From NCBI GenBank assembly GCA_039808585.1, contig JBDHTJ010000003.1, forward strand, positions 1-64,000: a stretch of 64,000 nt of DNA, in the 5' to 3' direction. The notes below the pieces were generated by a model that ran no database searches, was not told the DNA's origin, and worked only from the letters and a program-made list of their open reading frames with translations. This DNA comes from AWTP1-13 sp039808585. Lineage in GTDB: Bacteria; Pseudomonadota; Alphaproteobacteria; Rhizobiales; Hyphomicrobiaceae. The first letter of the stretch is position 1. The number at the start of each line of letters is the position of its first letter. This document shows positions 53,204-61,419 of this stretch, piece after piece. The translations under genes and the position numbers were made by a program.

Positions 53204-54577
53204 GTGGCCTCATCGGCATCACAATCGGCATCACAAGCGGCATCGCCAGCCTATCGCATCGGGACAGGTGCGGGCTTTTCGGCGGATAGGCTCGGGCCTG
53301 CGCTCGACCTGGCGCAGCACGGGCGGCTCGATTGCCTGGTGCTGGAGTGCCTGGGTGAGCGGACAGTCGCTTTCGCGCATCGCGATCGCCGGGCTGATCC
53401 CTCGAAAGGCTACAACGCGCATCTGGAGAAACGCCTGCGCCAGCTGTTGCCCGTGTGCAAGGCGACCGGCACGACGATCATCACCAACATGGGCGCTGCC
53501 AACCCGCGCAGCGCGGCGCTGAAGGCGGTAGCGCTGGCGCGCGAGCTGGGTCTTGCAGGTCTCAAGGTCGCCTGTATCGAAGGCGACGACGTCACGGCCG
53601 TGGTGCCTCGCTCAACGCCGATGATGGACGAGCCGGGCACCCTGGTGGATGTCGCGATGCCCCTCGTCGGCATGAACGCCTATCTCGGTGCAGACGCGAT
53701 TCTTCCTGCGCTCGAGGCAGGGGCGGACGTGATCATCGGCGGCCGGCTGGCGGATCCCGCCATGTTCCTCGCGCCGCTCATGCATCACTTCGGCTGGAAG
53801 GCCAACGACTGGGCGCGTCTCGGCGCAGGCACCCTCGTGGGGCATCTGATGGAATGCGGGATGCAGATCACGGGCGGTTATTTCGCCGATCCGGGCATGA
53901 AGGAGGTGCCGCGCCTTGCCGAATGCGGATATCCGATCGCCGAAGTCTCAGCGGATGGGGCTGCGGTGATCACGAAGCTCGAGACGGCGGGCGGCTGTGT
54001 GACGACGGCAACCGTGAAGGAGCAACTCCTCTATGAGGTGCACGATCCCGTGCGCTATCTCACACCCGACGTCACGGCCGATTTCAGTGGTGCGCGCGTA
54101 GAGCAGATTGGGCCCGACAGGGTGCGCATCTGCGGTGCGGGCGGTCGAGAGCGGCCGCAGACCCTGAAGGTCACCGTCGGGTTCGATGGCGGCTTCCAGG
54201 CAGAGGCCGGTGTCAGCTATGCCGGGCCGTCGGCGCAGGCGCGTGGGGAACTCGCAGCGCGCATCGTGGAGGAACGCATGCGCTCGGCACACGGGATTCG
54301 GGCGGACATGCGGGTCGATCTCATCGGGTCGACGTCGCTGTTTGCCACCGCAGGGTTGCGCAGCGACGCTGCAGAGGATGTCCGGCTTCATGCCGCGCTG
54401 CGTTCGGAGAACCGCGAGGATGCCGAGACGCTGCTGTGGGAAGTGGAATCACTTTTGTGCTGCGGACCGGCAGGCGGAGGTGGATACCGCGGCTCGATCA
54501 CACCCTGCGTGATGACGAAGTCGGTTCTCGTTCCGCGCGAGCAGGTGAAACCGTCCCTGGAGATCATGGTGGCATGA
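53204..54577 (+). CDS. AtuA-family protein (DUF1446), large part
   Basis: 457 residues from a GTG start with GGAGG 7 bases upstream. AYRIGTGAGFSADRLGPALDLAQHG, IITNMGAANPRSAALKAV, DVIIGGRLADPAMFLAPLMHHFGW and ETAGGCVTTATVKEQLLYEVHDP are characteristic. AtuA is required for acyclic terpene use in Pseudomonas, but its reaction is not settled. Many family members are one chain with a C-terminal domain; here that domain is a separate gene overlapping by ATGA. Confidence 0.9.
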   Translation: MASSASQSASQAASPAYRIGTGAGFSADRLGPALDLAQHGRLDCLVLECLGERTVAFAHRDRRADPSKGYNAHLEKRLRQLLPVCKATGTTIITNMGAANPRSAALKAVALARELGLAGLKVACIEGDDVTAVVPRSTPMMDEPGTLVDVAMPLVGMNAYLGADAILPALEAGADVIIGGRLADPAMFLAPLMHHFGWKANDWARLGAGTLVGHLMECGMQITGGYFADPGMKEVPRLAECGYPIAEVSADGAAVITKLETAGGCVTTATVKEQLLYEVHDPVRYLTPDVTADFSGARVEQIGPDRVRICGAGGRERPQTLKVTVGFDGGFQAEAGVSYAGPSAQARGELAARIVEERMRSAHGIRADMRVDLIGSTSLFATAGLRSDAAEDVRLHAALRSENREDAETLLWEVESLLCCGPAGGGGYRGSITPCVMTKSVLVPREQVKPSLEIMVA

Positions 54578-54906
54578 ACCAGCATGGCCGCAACGACAGG
54601 CGCCTTATACGCGACATTGCGCATGCGCGCGCGGGGGACAAGGGCAATACGTCGAACATCAGCGTCTGGGCGTATGATGCGGCCGACTTCGCGCTGCTGA
54701 AGCGCGTGCTCACGCCGGAGCGCATCAAGCGGACCTTTCCGCACCTCGTGAAGGGCCGCGTTACGCGCTATGAGCTGGAGCATCTCGGCGGCCTCAACTT
54801 CGTGCTGGAAGAGGCTCTGGAGGGCGGAGTGAACCGCTCTCTCAACCTTGATTCACACGGCAAGTCGTTCAGCTACCTGCTGCTGGGATTGCCGCTCGAC
54901 GAGTGA
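54574..54906 (+). CDS. AtuA-related small protein (detached C-terminal domain)
   Basis: 110 residues: RRLIRDIAHARAGDKGNTSNISVWAYDAADFALLKRVLTPER and LNFVLEEALEGGVNRSLNLDSHGKSFSYLLLGLPL match the C-terminal ferredoxin-fold-like domain of long AtuA proteins. Its ATG overlaps the AtuA stop, so the pair is translated together and very probably forms a complex. Confidence 0.88.
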   Translation: MNQHGRNDRRLIRDIAHARAGDKGNTSNISVWAYDAADFALLKRVLTPERIKRTFPHLVKGRVTRYELEHLGGLNFVLEEALEGGVNRSLNLDSHGKSFSYLLLGLPLDE

Positions 54907-55056
54907 GCAAATGCCGGTGCGTGCCCGAGCGCGTACGGAGGCGTTAGGGGATCGAGGGGGTAGCGGCAATGCGGTTTATGGGCGGCAATGCTGCGGCTGG
55001 CAGCGCAACAGTTTTGCCGCTATAAGCAGTTGAAACAGCAAGCTCGGGGCGGAGCC

Positions 55057-55725
55057 ATGGCAGCGCACGACGACCACGACCACGACCACGATCATGATCA
55101 CGACGGGCATCACGGCCATCACCACCATCATGATGGGCAGGTGTCGGAACTGTCGGACCTGCAGGCTCGCGTCAAGGCGCTCGAGACCGTGCTTGCGCAG
55201 AAGGGCTATGTCGATCCGAAAGCGCTCGACATGATCGTGGAGTTCTACGAGACGAAGATCGGGCCGCATATCGGCGCCAAGCTGGTGGCGAAGGCGTGGA
55301 AAGACCCCGCCTTCAAGAAGGCGCTGCTAGAGGATGCGAATTCGGCCATCGAGAGCCTTGGCCTGTCGCAGAAGGTTGGGGACCATCTCGTGGTGGTGGA
55401 GAATACGCCCGAGCTTCACAACATGGTCGTCTGCACTTTGTGCTCCTGCTACCCGTGGGACGTGCTGGGCCTGCCGCCTGTGTGGTACAAGTCGGCCCCG
55501 TATCGCTCGCGCACCGTCAAGGAGCCGCGCAAGGTTCTCGCAGACTTCGGCGTCACGCTTCCCGAGGCGACGCGCATCCGGGTGTGGGATTCCACCGCGG
55601 AAACCCGGTTCATGGTGCTGCCGATGCAACCGGCGGGCACCGATAACTGGGACGAGGAACGGCTGCAGCACCTGGTGACGCGGGACGCGATGGTAGGGAC
55701 GGGGCTGGCGGTTTTACCGGAATAA
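55057..55725 (+). CDS. nthA: Nitrile hydratase subunit alpha, cobalt type
   Basis: Hydrates nitriles to amides with a non-corrin metal. 222 residues. The metal site VCTLCSC has Cys126, Cys129 and Cys131; Thr127 marks the Co type (Fe enzymes have Ser). The C-terminal half (YPWDVLGLPPVWYKSAPYRSR, FGVTLPEATRIRVWDS) is normal. Residues 4-25 are a run of His, Asp and Gly unlike the classical enzyme. The start MAAHDDHDHD has a GGCGGAG site. The beta and accessory genes are 4.6 kb downstream rather than next door. Confidence 0.95.
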   Translation: MAAHDDHDHDHDHDHDGHHGHHHHHDGQVSELSDLQARVKALETVLAQKGYVDPKALDMIVEFYETKIGPHIGAKLVAKAWKDPAFKKALLEDANSAIESLGLSQKVGDHLVVVENTPELHNMVVCTLCSCYPWDVLGLPPVWYKSAPYRSRTVKEPRKVLADFGVTLPEATRIRVWDSTAETRFMVLPMQPAGTDNWDEERLQHLVTRDAMVGTGLAVLPE

Positions 55726-55928
55726 ATTGTTTCGCGGTGATTTCCATTATCTCACGTTCCGGACCGTAGAGCCCGTGAGGGCTGTCCTTTAAAACTTCAA
55801 AATCACAGGTTTTTAAATGCACAGAAGCCGCATTTCGGCCCGAAATGCGGTTTGCGACTGAAGTTCGTTAACTCCCTCATGATACAGATTAGCCGTAGGC
55901 GGTGCCGTACCGTATCTGCGAGCAGGTC
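55726..55928. other. AT-rich non-coding junction after nthA
   Basis: About 200 bp of lower G+C than both neighbours. It contains a TTTAAAA/TTTTAAA inverted repeat (about 55791 and 55811), and a 23-bp palindrome (listed separately). It lies exactly where the nitrile hydratase operon is interrupted. Confidence 0.45.
55828..55850. promoter_or_regulatory. 23-bp near-perfect palindrome
   Basis: CCGCATTTCGG (55828-55838), one central C, CCGAAATGCGG (55840-55850). The 11-bp arms are perfect. Too little loop for a normal terminator; it could be an operator for the binding-protein/GGDEF-EAL gene pair that starts 79 bp later. Confidence 0.45.
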
Positions 55929-57035
55929 ATGTATCAGAAGCGTATACGAGCTTTCCTGTGGGGTGCATGCGCACTCGTCGGTGTCTGCACAGGCGCGCCG
56001 ATCGAGGCGGCAGAACAGGAGCCGCTGTCACTCAACATCGTGGGTGGCCTTGGCGGCATCAAACAATATGCCGCCCTGGAGGAGCCGTTCTGGGCGAAGG
56101 AATTGCCCGAAATTTCGGGCGGGCGCATCACGGCGATCATCCATCCGTTCGACCGCAGCGGGCTGCGCGGGCAGGACATGCTCCAGCTCATGCGGCTGGG
56201 TGTGGTGCCGTTCGGCACCGCGATCCTTTCATTGGTGGCCGGTGACGAGCCGCTGCTGAATGCGGTCGATCTTCCGGGCCTCAGCCCCGATTTCAACGCG
56301 CTCAAGACCAACGTGGCGCGCTTCAGGCCGACGATGGCGGCGCTGCTGCGCGAGCGTTACGACGTCGAACTGCTGGCAATCTACACATATCCTGCGCAGG
56401 TGCTGTTTTGCGCGAAGCCGTTTGCGAACCTGAAGGATCTCGCCGGCCGGCGCGTGCGGACGTCTTCTGTCGGCCAATCCGAGATGATGTCGGCGCTGGG
56501 TGCGATCCCGATCATCATCCCGTTCGCGGAGACGGTGTCCTCGGTCGAGAAGGGGGTCGTCGATTGCGCCGTCACGGGCACTCTGTCGGGGTTCGAAATC
56601 GGGCTGTCGGAGGTGACGACCCATGTGCACGCCATGGCGTTGAGCTGGGGCATATCCATGTTCGGGGCCAACCTGGCGGCGTGGAATGCAATTCCGACGG
56701 ATGATCGCAATGTCATTCGCGATGCGATCGGCGCGCTGGAGCGCCGCATCTGGGACTCGGCCGACCGCGACACCTCTTATGGGCTGTCGTGCAATGCGGG
56801 GGCGCAGAGCTGCGCTTCCACGCGCCGCGGCAAGATGACGGTCGTGCCGATATCGGCGGGAGACGAGAAGCATCGCCAGGACCTGCTCGAGCACTTCGTG
56901 CTGCCGCAATGGTTCGAGCGGTGTGGGGTTGCGTGCGAACGCGCCTGGAACGATACGCTCGCGCCCGCAAACACCGCCACCGCCGAGCTTGCCGCGCAGT
57001 CGGCAAGTGGTCTTGTGCCAGAGGCTTCGCGATAG
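55929..57035 (+). CDS. TRAP-type periplasmic solute-binding protein
   Basis: 368 residues from MYQKRIRAFLWGACAL (signal peptide to IEAAEQ). DctP-like fold: VGGLGGIKQYAALEEPFWAKELPEISGGRITAIIHPFDRSGLRGQDMLQLMRLG, GRRVRTSSVGQSEMMSALGAIPIIIPFAETVSSVEKGVVDCAVTGTLSGF. Cysteines are many for the family, some near the C-terminus (LSCNAGAQSCAS, FERCGVACER), suggesting disulfides. No transporter subunits nearby. It ends 19 bp before the GGDEF-EAL gene and may be its solute sensor. Confidence 0.85.
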   Translation: MYQKRIRAFLWGACALVGVCTGAPIEAAEQEPLSLNIVGGLGGIKQYAALEEPFWAKELPEISGGRITAIIHPFDRSGLRGQDMLQLMRLGVVPFGTAILSLVAGDEPLLNAVDLPGLSPDFNALKTNVARFRPTMAALLRERYDVELLAIYTYPAQVLFCAKPFANLKDLAGRRVRTSSVGQSEMMSALGAIPIIIPFAETVSSVEKGVVDCAVTGTLSGFEIGLSEVTTHVHAMALSWGISMFGANLAAWNAIPTDDRNVIRDAIGALERRIWDSADRDTSYGLSCNAGAQSCASTRRGKMTVVPISAGDEKHRQDLLEHFVLPQWFERCGVACERAWNDTLAPANTATAELAAQSASGLVPEASR

Positions 57036-57054
57036 AGCGTGATGGCGGGGCGTC

Positions 57055-60000
57055 ATGTGGGGCACGAGTAGAGGACTTGGAGTGCTGGGCCGGCTCGCCG
57101 GACTCAGCGGCCGCGTGCCCGGCCGACCCGATGCCCGCGGCAATCTCAAGGCAGCCGTGGGATTGGGAACGGGGCTCGTCCTACTCACGCTGCTCGGCGG
57201 CGTCCTCGTGTTCCTCGAACAGTCACGCTCGACGGCCGTGCGCAATGCCAAGGCGGAACTCGAGCGCAATGTGCGGGTGGCCGAAAACATCTTCAACAGA
57301 CAGCTACTGCAGGTCGATGGCGCGCTGGCAAGCATGCCAACGCTGCTGAGCAACGCCGCGCGCGCTGCCGACGGTCCGATCTCGCCGGAGAAAGCGACGC
57401 AGTTGCTGTTCGGACTCAATTTCCAGACCTTTGCGTTTCGCGACCTCGTTCTCGTGGCACCCGATGGCGAGGTGTGGGCAGCTGCCCGTCCCCGGCCGCG
57501 CAAGCGGCCTTTGCCCGTCGACGTGACGCCCGGAAAGGCCGCGGGCGCTGCAACGCGCGTGATCGGCCCGACCCGCAATCCTGCAACGGGCGAATGGGCG
57601 ATCTTCCTGGCGCGGACCGTCACCGTGCCGGGCGCAGGAAAGATGGAAGCCGTGGCCGAGGTGACGGTTTCGGCAATCATGACGCCACTGGCCGACATCG
57701 CCAACATGCCGGGGTCTCGCCTTTTCATAGAGCGCGAAGGCGGGCATGTTGTCGGGAGTATTCCCCATGACGAGATGCTGGTGGGGGCTACACGTCGCGG
57801 CGCGGATCTCACTGCCAATGGCCGTTCGGTAGAAGTGCCGAGGCCGGACGGCTCTGTCGCGTCCATCGAGGCACGGCGCAGGACGCTTTATTCCGACCTG
57901 AGCGTCGTGATGCAGGTGGAGTGGGAAGCCGCTCTCGCAGACTGGATGCGCGACCGCGACCGCCTGCTGGTGGTGGTGGCGCTGGCGGCCACACTGGTGC
58001 TGGCACTGGCCGCGACGCTTCTCAGCGCATTGCTGCGGAAGGCGCGGCTGGAGGCGGCGCAGAAGGAGGCGTTGTCGACGCTCGAGGAGGCAATCGAGGC
58101 GATGTCCGACGGCTTTGTGATGTGGGACCGGGATGACCGGCTCGTCACGTGCAATCAGGTCTATCGCGATCTCTATTCGGAGAGTGCGCAATTCATCCGG
58201 CCTGGCGTCAGCTTCGAGGACGTGGTGCGCCGTGGCGCCGAGGCGGGCCAATATCCGCAGGCGGGCAAGGACCTCGACGGGTTCGTCAAGGGTATCGTGG
58301 AGTGGCACCGGGCGGGGCAGGGCTCGTTCGAGCGGCTGCTGCCGGATGGCCGCTGGCTGCTGGTGACCGAGCGGCGTACGGCCGGTGGCGGAACCGTCGG
58401 TATCCGGACGGACATCACGCGGCTGAAGCAGGCTCTCAATGAACTGGCCGAGGCGAATGCGCGCGTCAGGGAGACCATGACGACGCTGCAGACGCAGAAC
58501 GACGCCCTGCGCGACCGCGACCTGTCGCTGCGGGCCCAGTATGTGCTGTTCGACACCGCGCTGAACAACATGTCGCACGGGCTGCTGATGGTAGATTCCG
58601 AGCAGCGGGTGATCGTGTGCAACAGCCGCTTCCGCGACATTTTCCACGTCAAGCCCAGCAGCCCGGTGCACGGGCTCAGCCTGCGCGAAGTGTTCATGCG
58701 GCCTCCGCATGACGACTTCGACTATGAGGCGAGGGTGGCGGAGATCCGCGATCGCCAGCAAGAGCTGGCACTCTATCGCTCTGCCGGCACGTTCGTGGTC
58801 TACATGGAAAACGGGCACGCGATCGCCATCACGCAGCGCCCCATGCACGACGGCGGCTTCGTGGCGATCTACGAGGATGTCACCGAGCAGAAGCGGGCAG
58901 AAAGCCGTATCCGCTTTCTCGCGCATCACGACGCGCTGACCAATTTGCCCAACCGCGTGACATTCCGGGGAAGCCTGGAAGGCATGGTGCAGCAACTGAA
59001 GGCCGGCGGGCGGAAGCTGGCGCTTCTCTATCTCGATCTCGATCGCTTCAAGGATGTGAACGATACGCTTGGCCACCAGATCGGCGACGCGCTGCTGGAA
59101 GCCGTGGGCCAGCGGCTGCGGCACTGCCTGCGCGAGAGCGACGTGGTGGCGCGCCTGGGCGGTGATGAGTTCGCAATCGCCTTCGTGTCGCAAGAGGGGC
59201 ACGATGCCGAATTGGCTGCGGCCAACCTCGCCCAGCGGATAATCGAGCAGTTGTCGAAGCCCTATGGCCTCGAGGGCCAGACGGTGACGGTGGGTGCGAG
59301 CGTGGGCATTGCCACCGCCGATGATGCTGATGTCAACGTCGATACGGTTCTCAAGTGCGCGGACATGGCGCTTTATGCGGCCAAGGACGAGGGGCGGGGA
59401 CGCTACTGCATCTTCATGCCGGAGATGGAGGAGCAACTGAGGACGCGGCTGAAGATCGAGCACGATATCAAGACCGCGCTCGCCAATGACGAGTTCCGTG
59501 TCGTCTATCAGCCGCTGGTGGATCTCGAGAACGAGTGCATCATCGGGTACGAGGCGCTGCTGCGCTGGGAATGTGCCGGCCGCGGGATCATCTCTCCCGC
59601 CGAGTTCATCCCGCTGGCGGAGGAACTGGATCTGATCAAAGAGATCGGGGCATGGTGCCTCCAACGCGCCTGTCGCGACATGAGCGCTTGGCAGGGGGAC
59701 GCAAAGATCGCCGTGAACCTCTCTCCCGTACAACTGCGCAACGACGACATTGTCGACATCGTGCGCGATGCGCTGGCCGCCTCGGGCCTGACGCCTGCCC
59801 GCCTCGAGCTCGAAATCACGGAATCGGCCCTGCTGGAGGACAGCGAGCAGATCGTTGCGCGCCTGCACCTTCTACACGCGCTGGGCGTGCGCATCGTGCT
59901 CGACGACTTCGGCACGGGGTTCTCGTCGCTGAATTATCTGCGTGCTTTCCCCTTCGACAAAATCAAGATCGACAAGGTGTTCGTGATCGAGGCGACGTCG

Positions 60001-60249
60001 CGCCCGGACTGCGAGGCCATCGTGCAGTCAGTCGTGCAACTGGCGGAGCGCCTGGGCATGACCACGACGGCCGAGGGCATCGAGACCAAGGAGCAGCTGG
60101 AGCTGGTGCAAAGGCTCGGCTGTACGGAAGGGCAGGGCTTCCTCCTGGGCAGGCCGCAGTCGATACTGTCGGTGATGACGGCGCTCGAAGCGCAGACGCG
60201 CCCTGAGACCGAGCCGCTGCCACAGCCCCTGGCCGCAGCCGCTGTTTAG
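57055..60249 (+). CDS. Membrane-bound GGDEF-EAL c-di-GMP synthase/phosphodiesterase
   Basis: 1064 residues. TM1 about 34-54, a periplasmic sensor region about 55-303, TM2 about 304-327, two PAS domains (from about 350, MSDGFVMWD, and from about 506, MSHGLLMVD), GGDEF at 702-706 with an intact I-site RESD at 693-696, EAL at 833-835 with NLSPVQLR, EITESALLED, DDFGTGFSSLNYL, KIDKVF and TAEGIET. Both active sites look complete, so both activities are possible. Co-transcribed with the upstream binding protein gene. The window holds no other c-di-GMP gene. Confidence 0.93.
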   Translation: MWGTSRGLGVLGRLAGLSGRVPGRPDARGNLKAAVGLGTGLVLLTLLGGVLVFLEQSRSTAVRNAKAELERNVRVAENIFNRQLLQVDGALASMPTLLSNAARAADGPISPEKATQLLFGLNFQTFAFRDLVLVAPDGEVWAAARPRPRKRPLPVDVTPGKAAGAATRVIGPTRNPATGEWAIFLARTVTVPGAGKMEAVAEVTVSAIMTPLADIANMPGSRLFIEREGGHVVGSIPHDEMLVGATRRGADLTANGRSVEVPRPDGSVASIEARRRTLYSDLSVVMQVEWEAALADWMRDRDRLLVVVALAATLVLALAATLLSALLRKARLEAAQKEALSTLEEAIEAMSDGFVMWDRDDRLVTCNQVYRDLYSESAQFIRPGVSFEDVVRRGAEAGQYPQAGKDLDGFVKGIVEWHRAGQGSFERLLPDGRWLLVTERRTAGGGTVGIRTDITRLKQALNELAEANARVRETMTTLQTQNDALRDRDLSLRAQYVLFDTALNNMSHGLLMVDSEQRVIVCNSRFRDIFHVKPSSPVHGLSLREVFMRPPHDDFDYEARVAEIRDRQQELALYRSAGTFVVYMENGHAIAITQRPMHDGGFVAIYEDVTEQKRAESRIRFLAHHDALTNLPNRVTFRGSLEGMVQQLKAGGRKLALLYLDLDRFKDVNDTLGHQIGDALLEAVGQRLRHCLRESDVVARLGGDEFAIAFVSQEGHDAELAAANLAQRIIEQLSKPYGLEGQTVTVGASVGIATADDADVNVDTVLKCADMALYAAKDEGRGRYCIFMPEMEEQLRTRLKIEHDIKTALANDEFRVVYQPLVDLENECIIGYEALLRWECAGRGIISPAEFIPLAEELDLIKEIGAWCLQRACRDMSAWQGDAKIAVNLSPVQLRNDDIVDIVRDALAASGLTPARLELEITESALLEDSEQIVARLHLLHALGVRIVLDDFGTGFSSLNYLRAFPFDKIKIDKVFVIEATSRPDCEAIVQSVVQLAERLGMTTTAEGIETKEQLELVQRLGCTEGQGFLLGRPQSILSVMTALEAQTRPETEPLPQPLAAAAV

Positions 60250-60286
60250 GCTGGCAGTTTTCCCGCGCCGCAAATACACTGCCAGC
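60250..60286. promoter_or_regulatory. Inverted repeat upstream of nthB
   Basis: GCTGGCAGT (60250-60258) / ACTGCCAGC (60278-60286), 9 bp perfect with a 19-base spacer, directly after the GGDEF-EAL stop and 38 bp before nthB. No T-tract, so an operator or mRNA structure is likelier than a terminator. Confidence 0.4.
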
Positions 60287-60323
60287 GCAACGCAGGATGG
60301 TTGGCGCCGGGACGGGACGCGCG

Positions 60324-60986
60324 ATGGACGGCATACATGACATGGGTGGGATGGACGGCTTCGGGAAGGTGGATGCGCCACCCGCGGAGCCGGCATTTCA
60401 CGAACCCTGGGAAGGCCGCGTGATGGCCATGAACCGGGCGATGATCGCCTCGGGCGAATGGAACATCGACGAGGGGCGGTTCGGGATCGAAGTCCTGCCC
60501 GCACATATCTACCTCATGACCAGCTATTACGAGCGCTGGTTCCTGCGCCTTGAGAACATGTGCGTGGAGGCCGGGCTCGTGACGCGCGAGGAAATCGCGC
60601 ACGGGCACGCGCACGGCAAGGGGCGCCCCTTGAAGGGCCCACTGCTGACGCCGCAAAACGTGGCCAAGACATACAAGCGCGGCTCGTTCGAGCGCCCGGC
60701 GACCGGGCCTGCCAAATTCAAGATTGGTGACCGCGTTCGCGCGCGCAACATGCATCCGAAGTCGCACACGCGGCTACCCCGCTTCGTGCGCGGGCACGTG
60801 GGCGTGATCGAGCGCGTGCACGGCGCGCACGTGTTCCCGGACCTTGCCGTGTCGGAGCAGCGTGAGGTGCCGGAGTGGCTTTATACCGTAGCGTTCGACA
60901 ACCGTGACTTGTGGGGCCCGGACGCGGACCCGACCGTGCAGGTGTCAGTCGATGCCTTCGAGCCCTACCTCGAGGCGGTGTCGTGA
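60324..60986 (+). CDS. nthB: Nitrile hydratase subunit beta
   Basis: Partner of NthA; supplies arginines that contact the oxidised cysteines of the metal site. 220 residues: MDGIHDMGGMDGFGKV is the classical N-terminus, HIYLMTSYYERWFLRLENMCVEAG and KIGDRVRARNMHPKSHTRLPRFVRGHVGVIE the core. Complete. The GTG of the accessory gene overlaps its stop. It is not next to nthA but follows the GGDEF-EAL gene. Confidence 0.95.
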   Translation: MDGIHDMGGMDGFGKVDAPPAEPAFHEPWEGRVMAMNRAMIASGEWNIDEGRFGIEVLPAHIYLMTSYYERWFLRLENMCVEAGLVTREEIAHGHAHGKGRPLKGPLLTPQNVAKTYKRGSFERPATGPAKFKIGDRVRARNMHPKSHTRLPRFVRGHVGVIERVHGAHVFPDLAVSEQREVPEWLYTVAFDNRDLWGPDADPTVQVSVDAFEPYLEAVS

Positions 60987-61375
60987 GCGAGGATCGCGAC
61001 GCGCAAGCCTCCATCGCGGAGGCCACGCTCACGGTGCCCGGCATTCCTTGCGAGGCGGAAGGTCCGGTCTTCAAGGAGCCCTGGGAGGCACAGGCGTTCG
61101 CCATCGCCGTGACCCTGCAGCAGAAGGGTGTATTCACGTGGGGCGAATGGGCCGTGCGCCTGGGTGAACAGATCCGCGAGGCGCAGGCGGCGGGCGATGC
61201 CGATACGGGCGCGACCTATTACCAGCACTGGCTTGCAACTCTGGAACAGCTGGTGGCGGAGAAAGGCGTGGCGGCGGAAGATGCGCTGTCGCGCACGAAG
61301 ACGGCCTGGCACAAGGCTGCCGGCCGCACACCTCACGGGACGCCGATCGAACTCAAGCCCGAAGACTTTCACTGA
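60983..61375 (+). CDS. Nitrile hydratase accessory protein (cobalt activator type)
   Basis: 130 residues from a GTG overlapping the nthB stop (GTGA). PVFKEPWEAQAFAIAVTLQQKGVFTWGEWAVRLGEQI and TYYQHWLATLEQLVAEKGV are the NthB-like fold of the activator (P14K/NhlE-type) that carries alpha and inserts cobalt. Its presence agrees with the cobalt-type alpha subunit. It is translationally coupled to nthB. Confidence 0.9.
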   Translation: MSEDRDAQASIAEATLTVPGIPCEAEGPVFKEPWEAQAFAIAVTLQQKGVFTWGEWAVRLGEQIREAQAAGDADTGATYYQHWLATLEQLVAEKGVAAEDALSRTKTAWHKAAGRTPHGTPIELKPEDFH

Positions 61376-61419
61376 TCGCGCGAGGCCGTGAGCGCGACTT
61401 CCCGACTGGAGCAATCCTG

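Noticed and set aside
55057..55140. Tandem CACGAC/CATGAT-like repeats as a possible microsatellite
   Set aside because: They encode the His/Asp leader of nthA in frame, so they are coding low complexity rather than a separate repeat.
56229..57866. 545-codon minus-strand frame
   Set aside because: Antisense to the binding protein and GGDEF-EAL genes, no recognisable motif.
57304..59868. 854-codon minus-strand frame
   Set aside because: Antisense shadow of the GGDEF-EAL gene, caused by high G+C codon bias.
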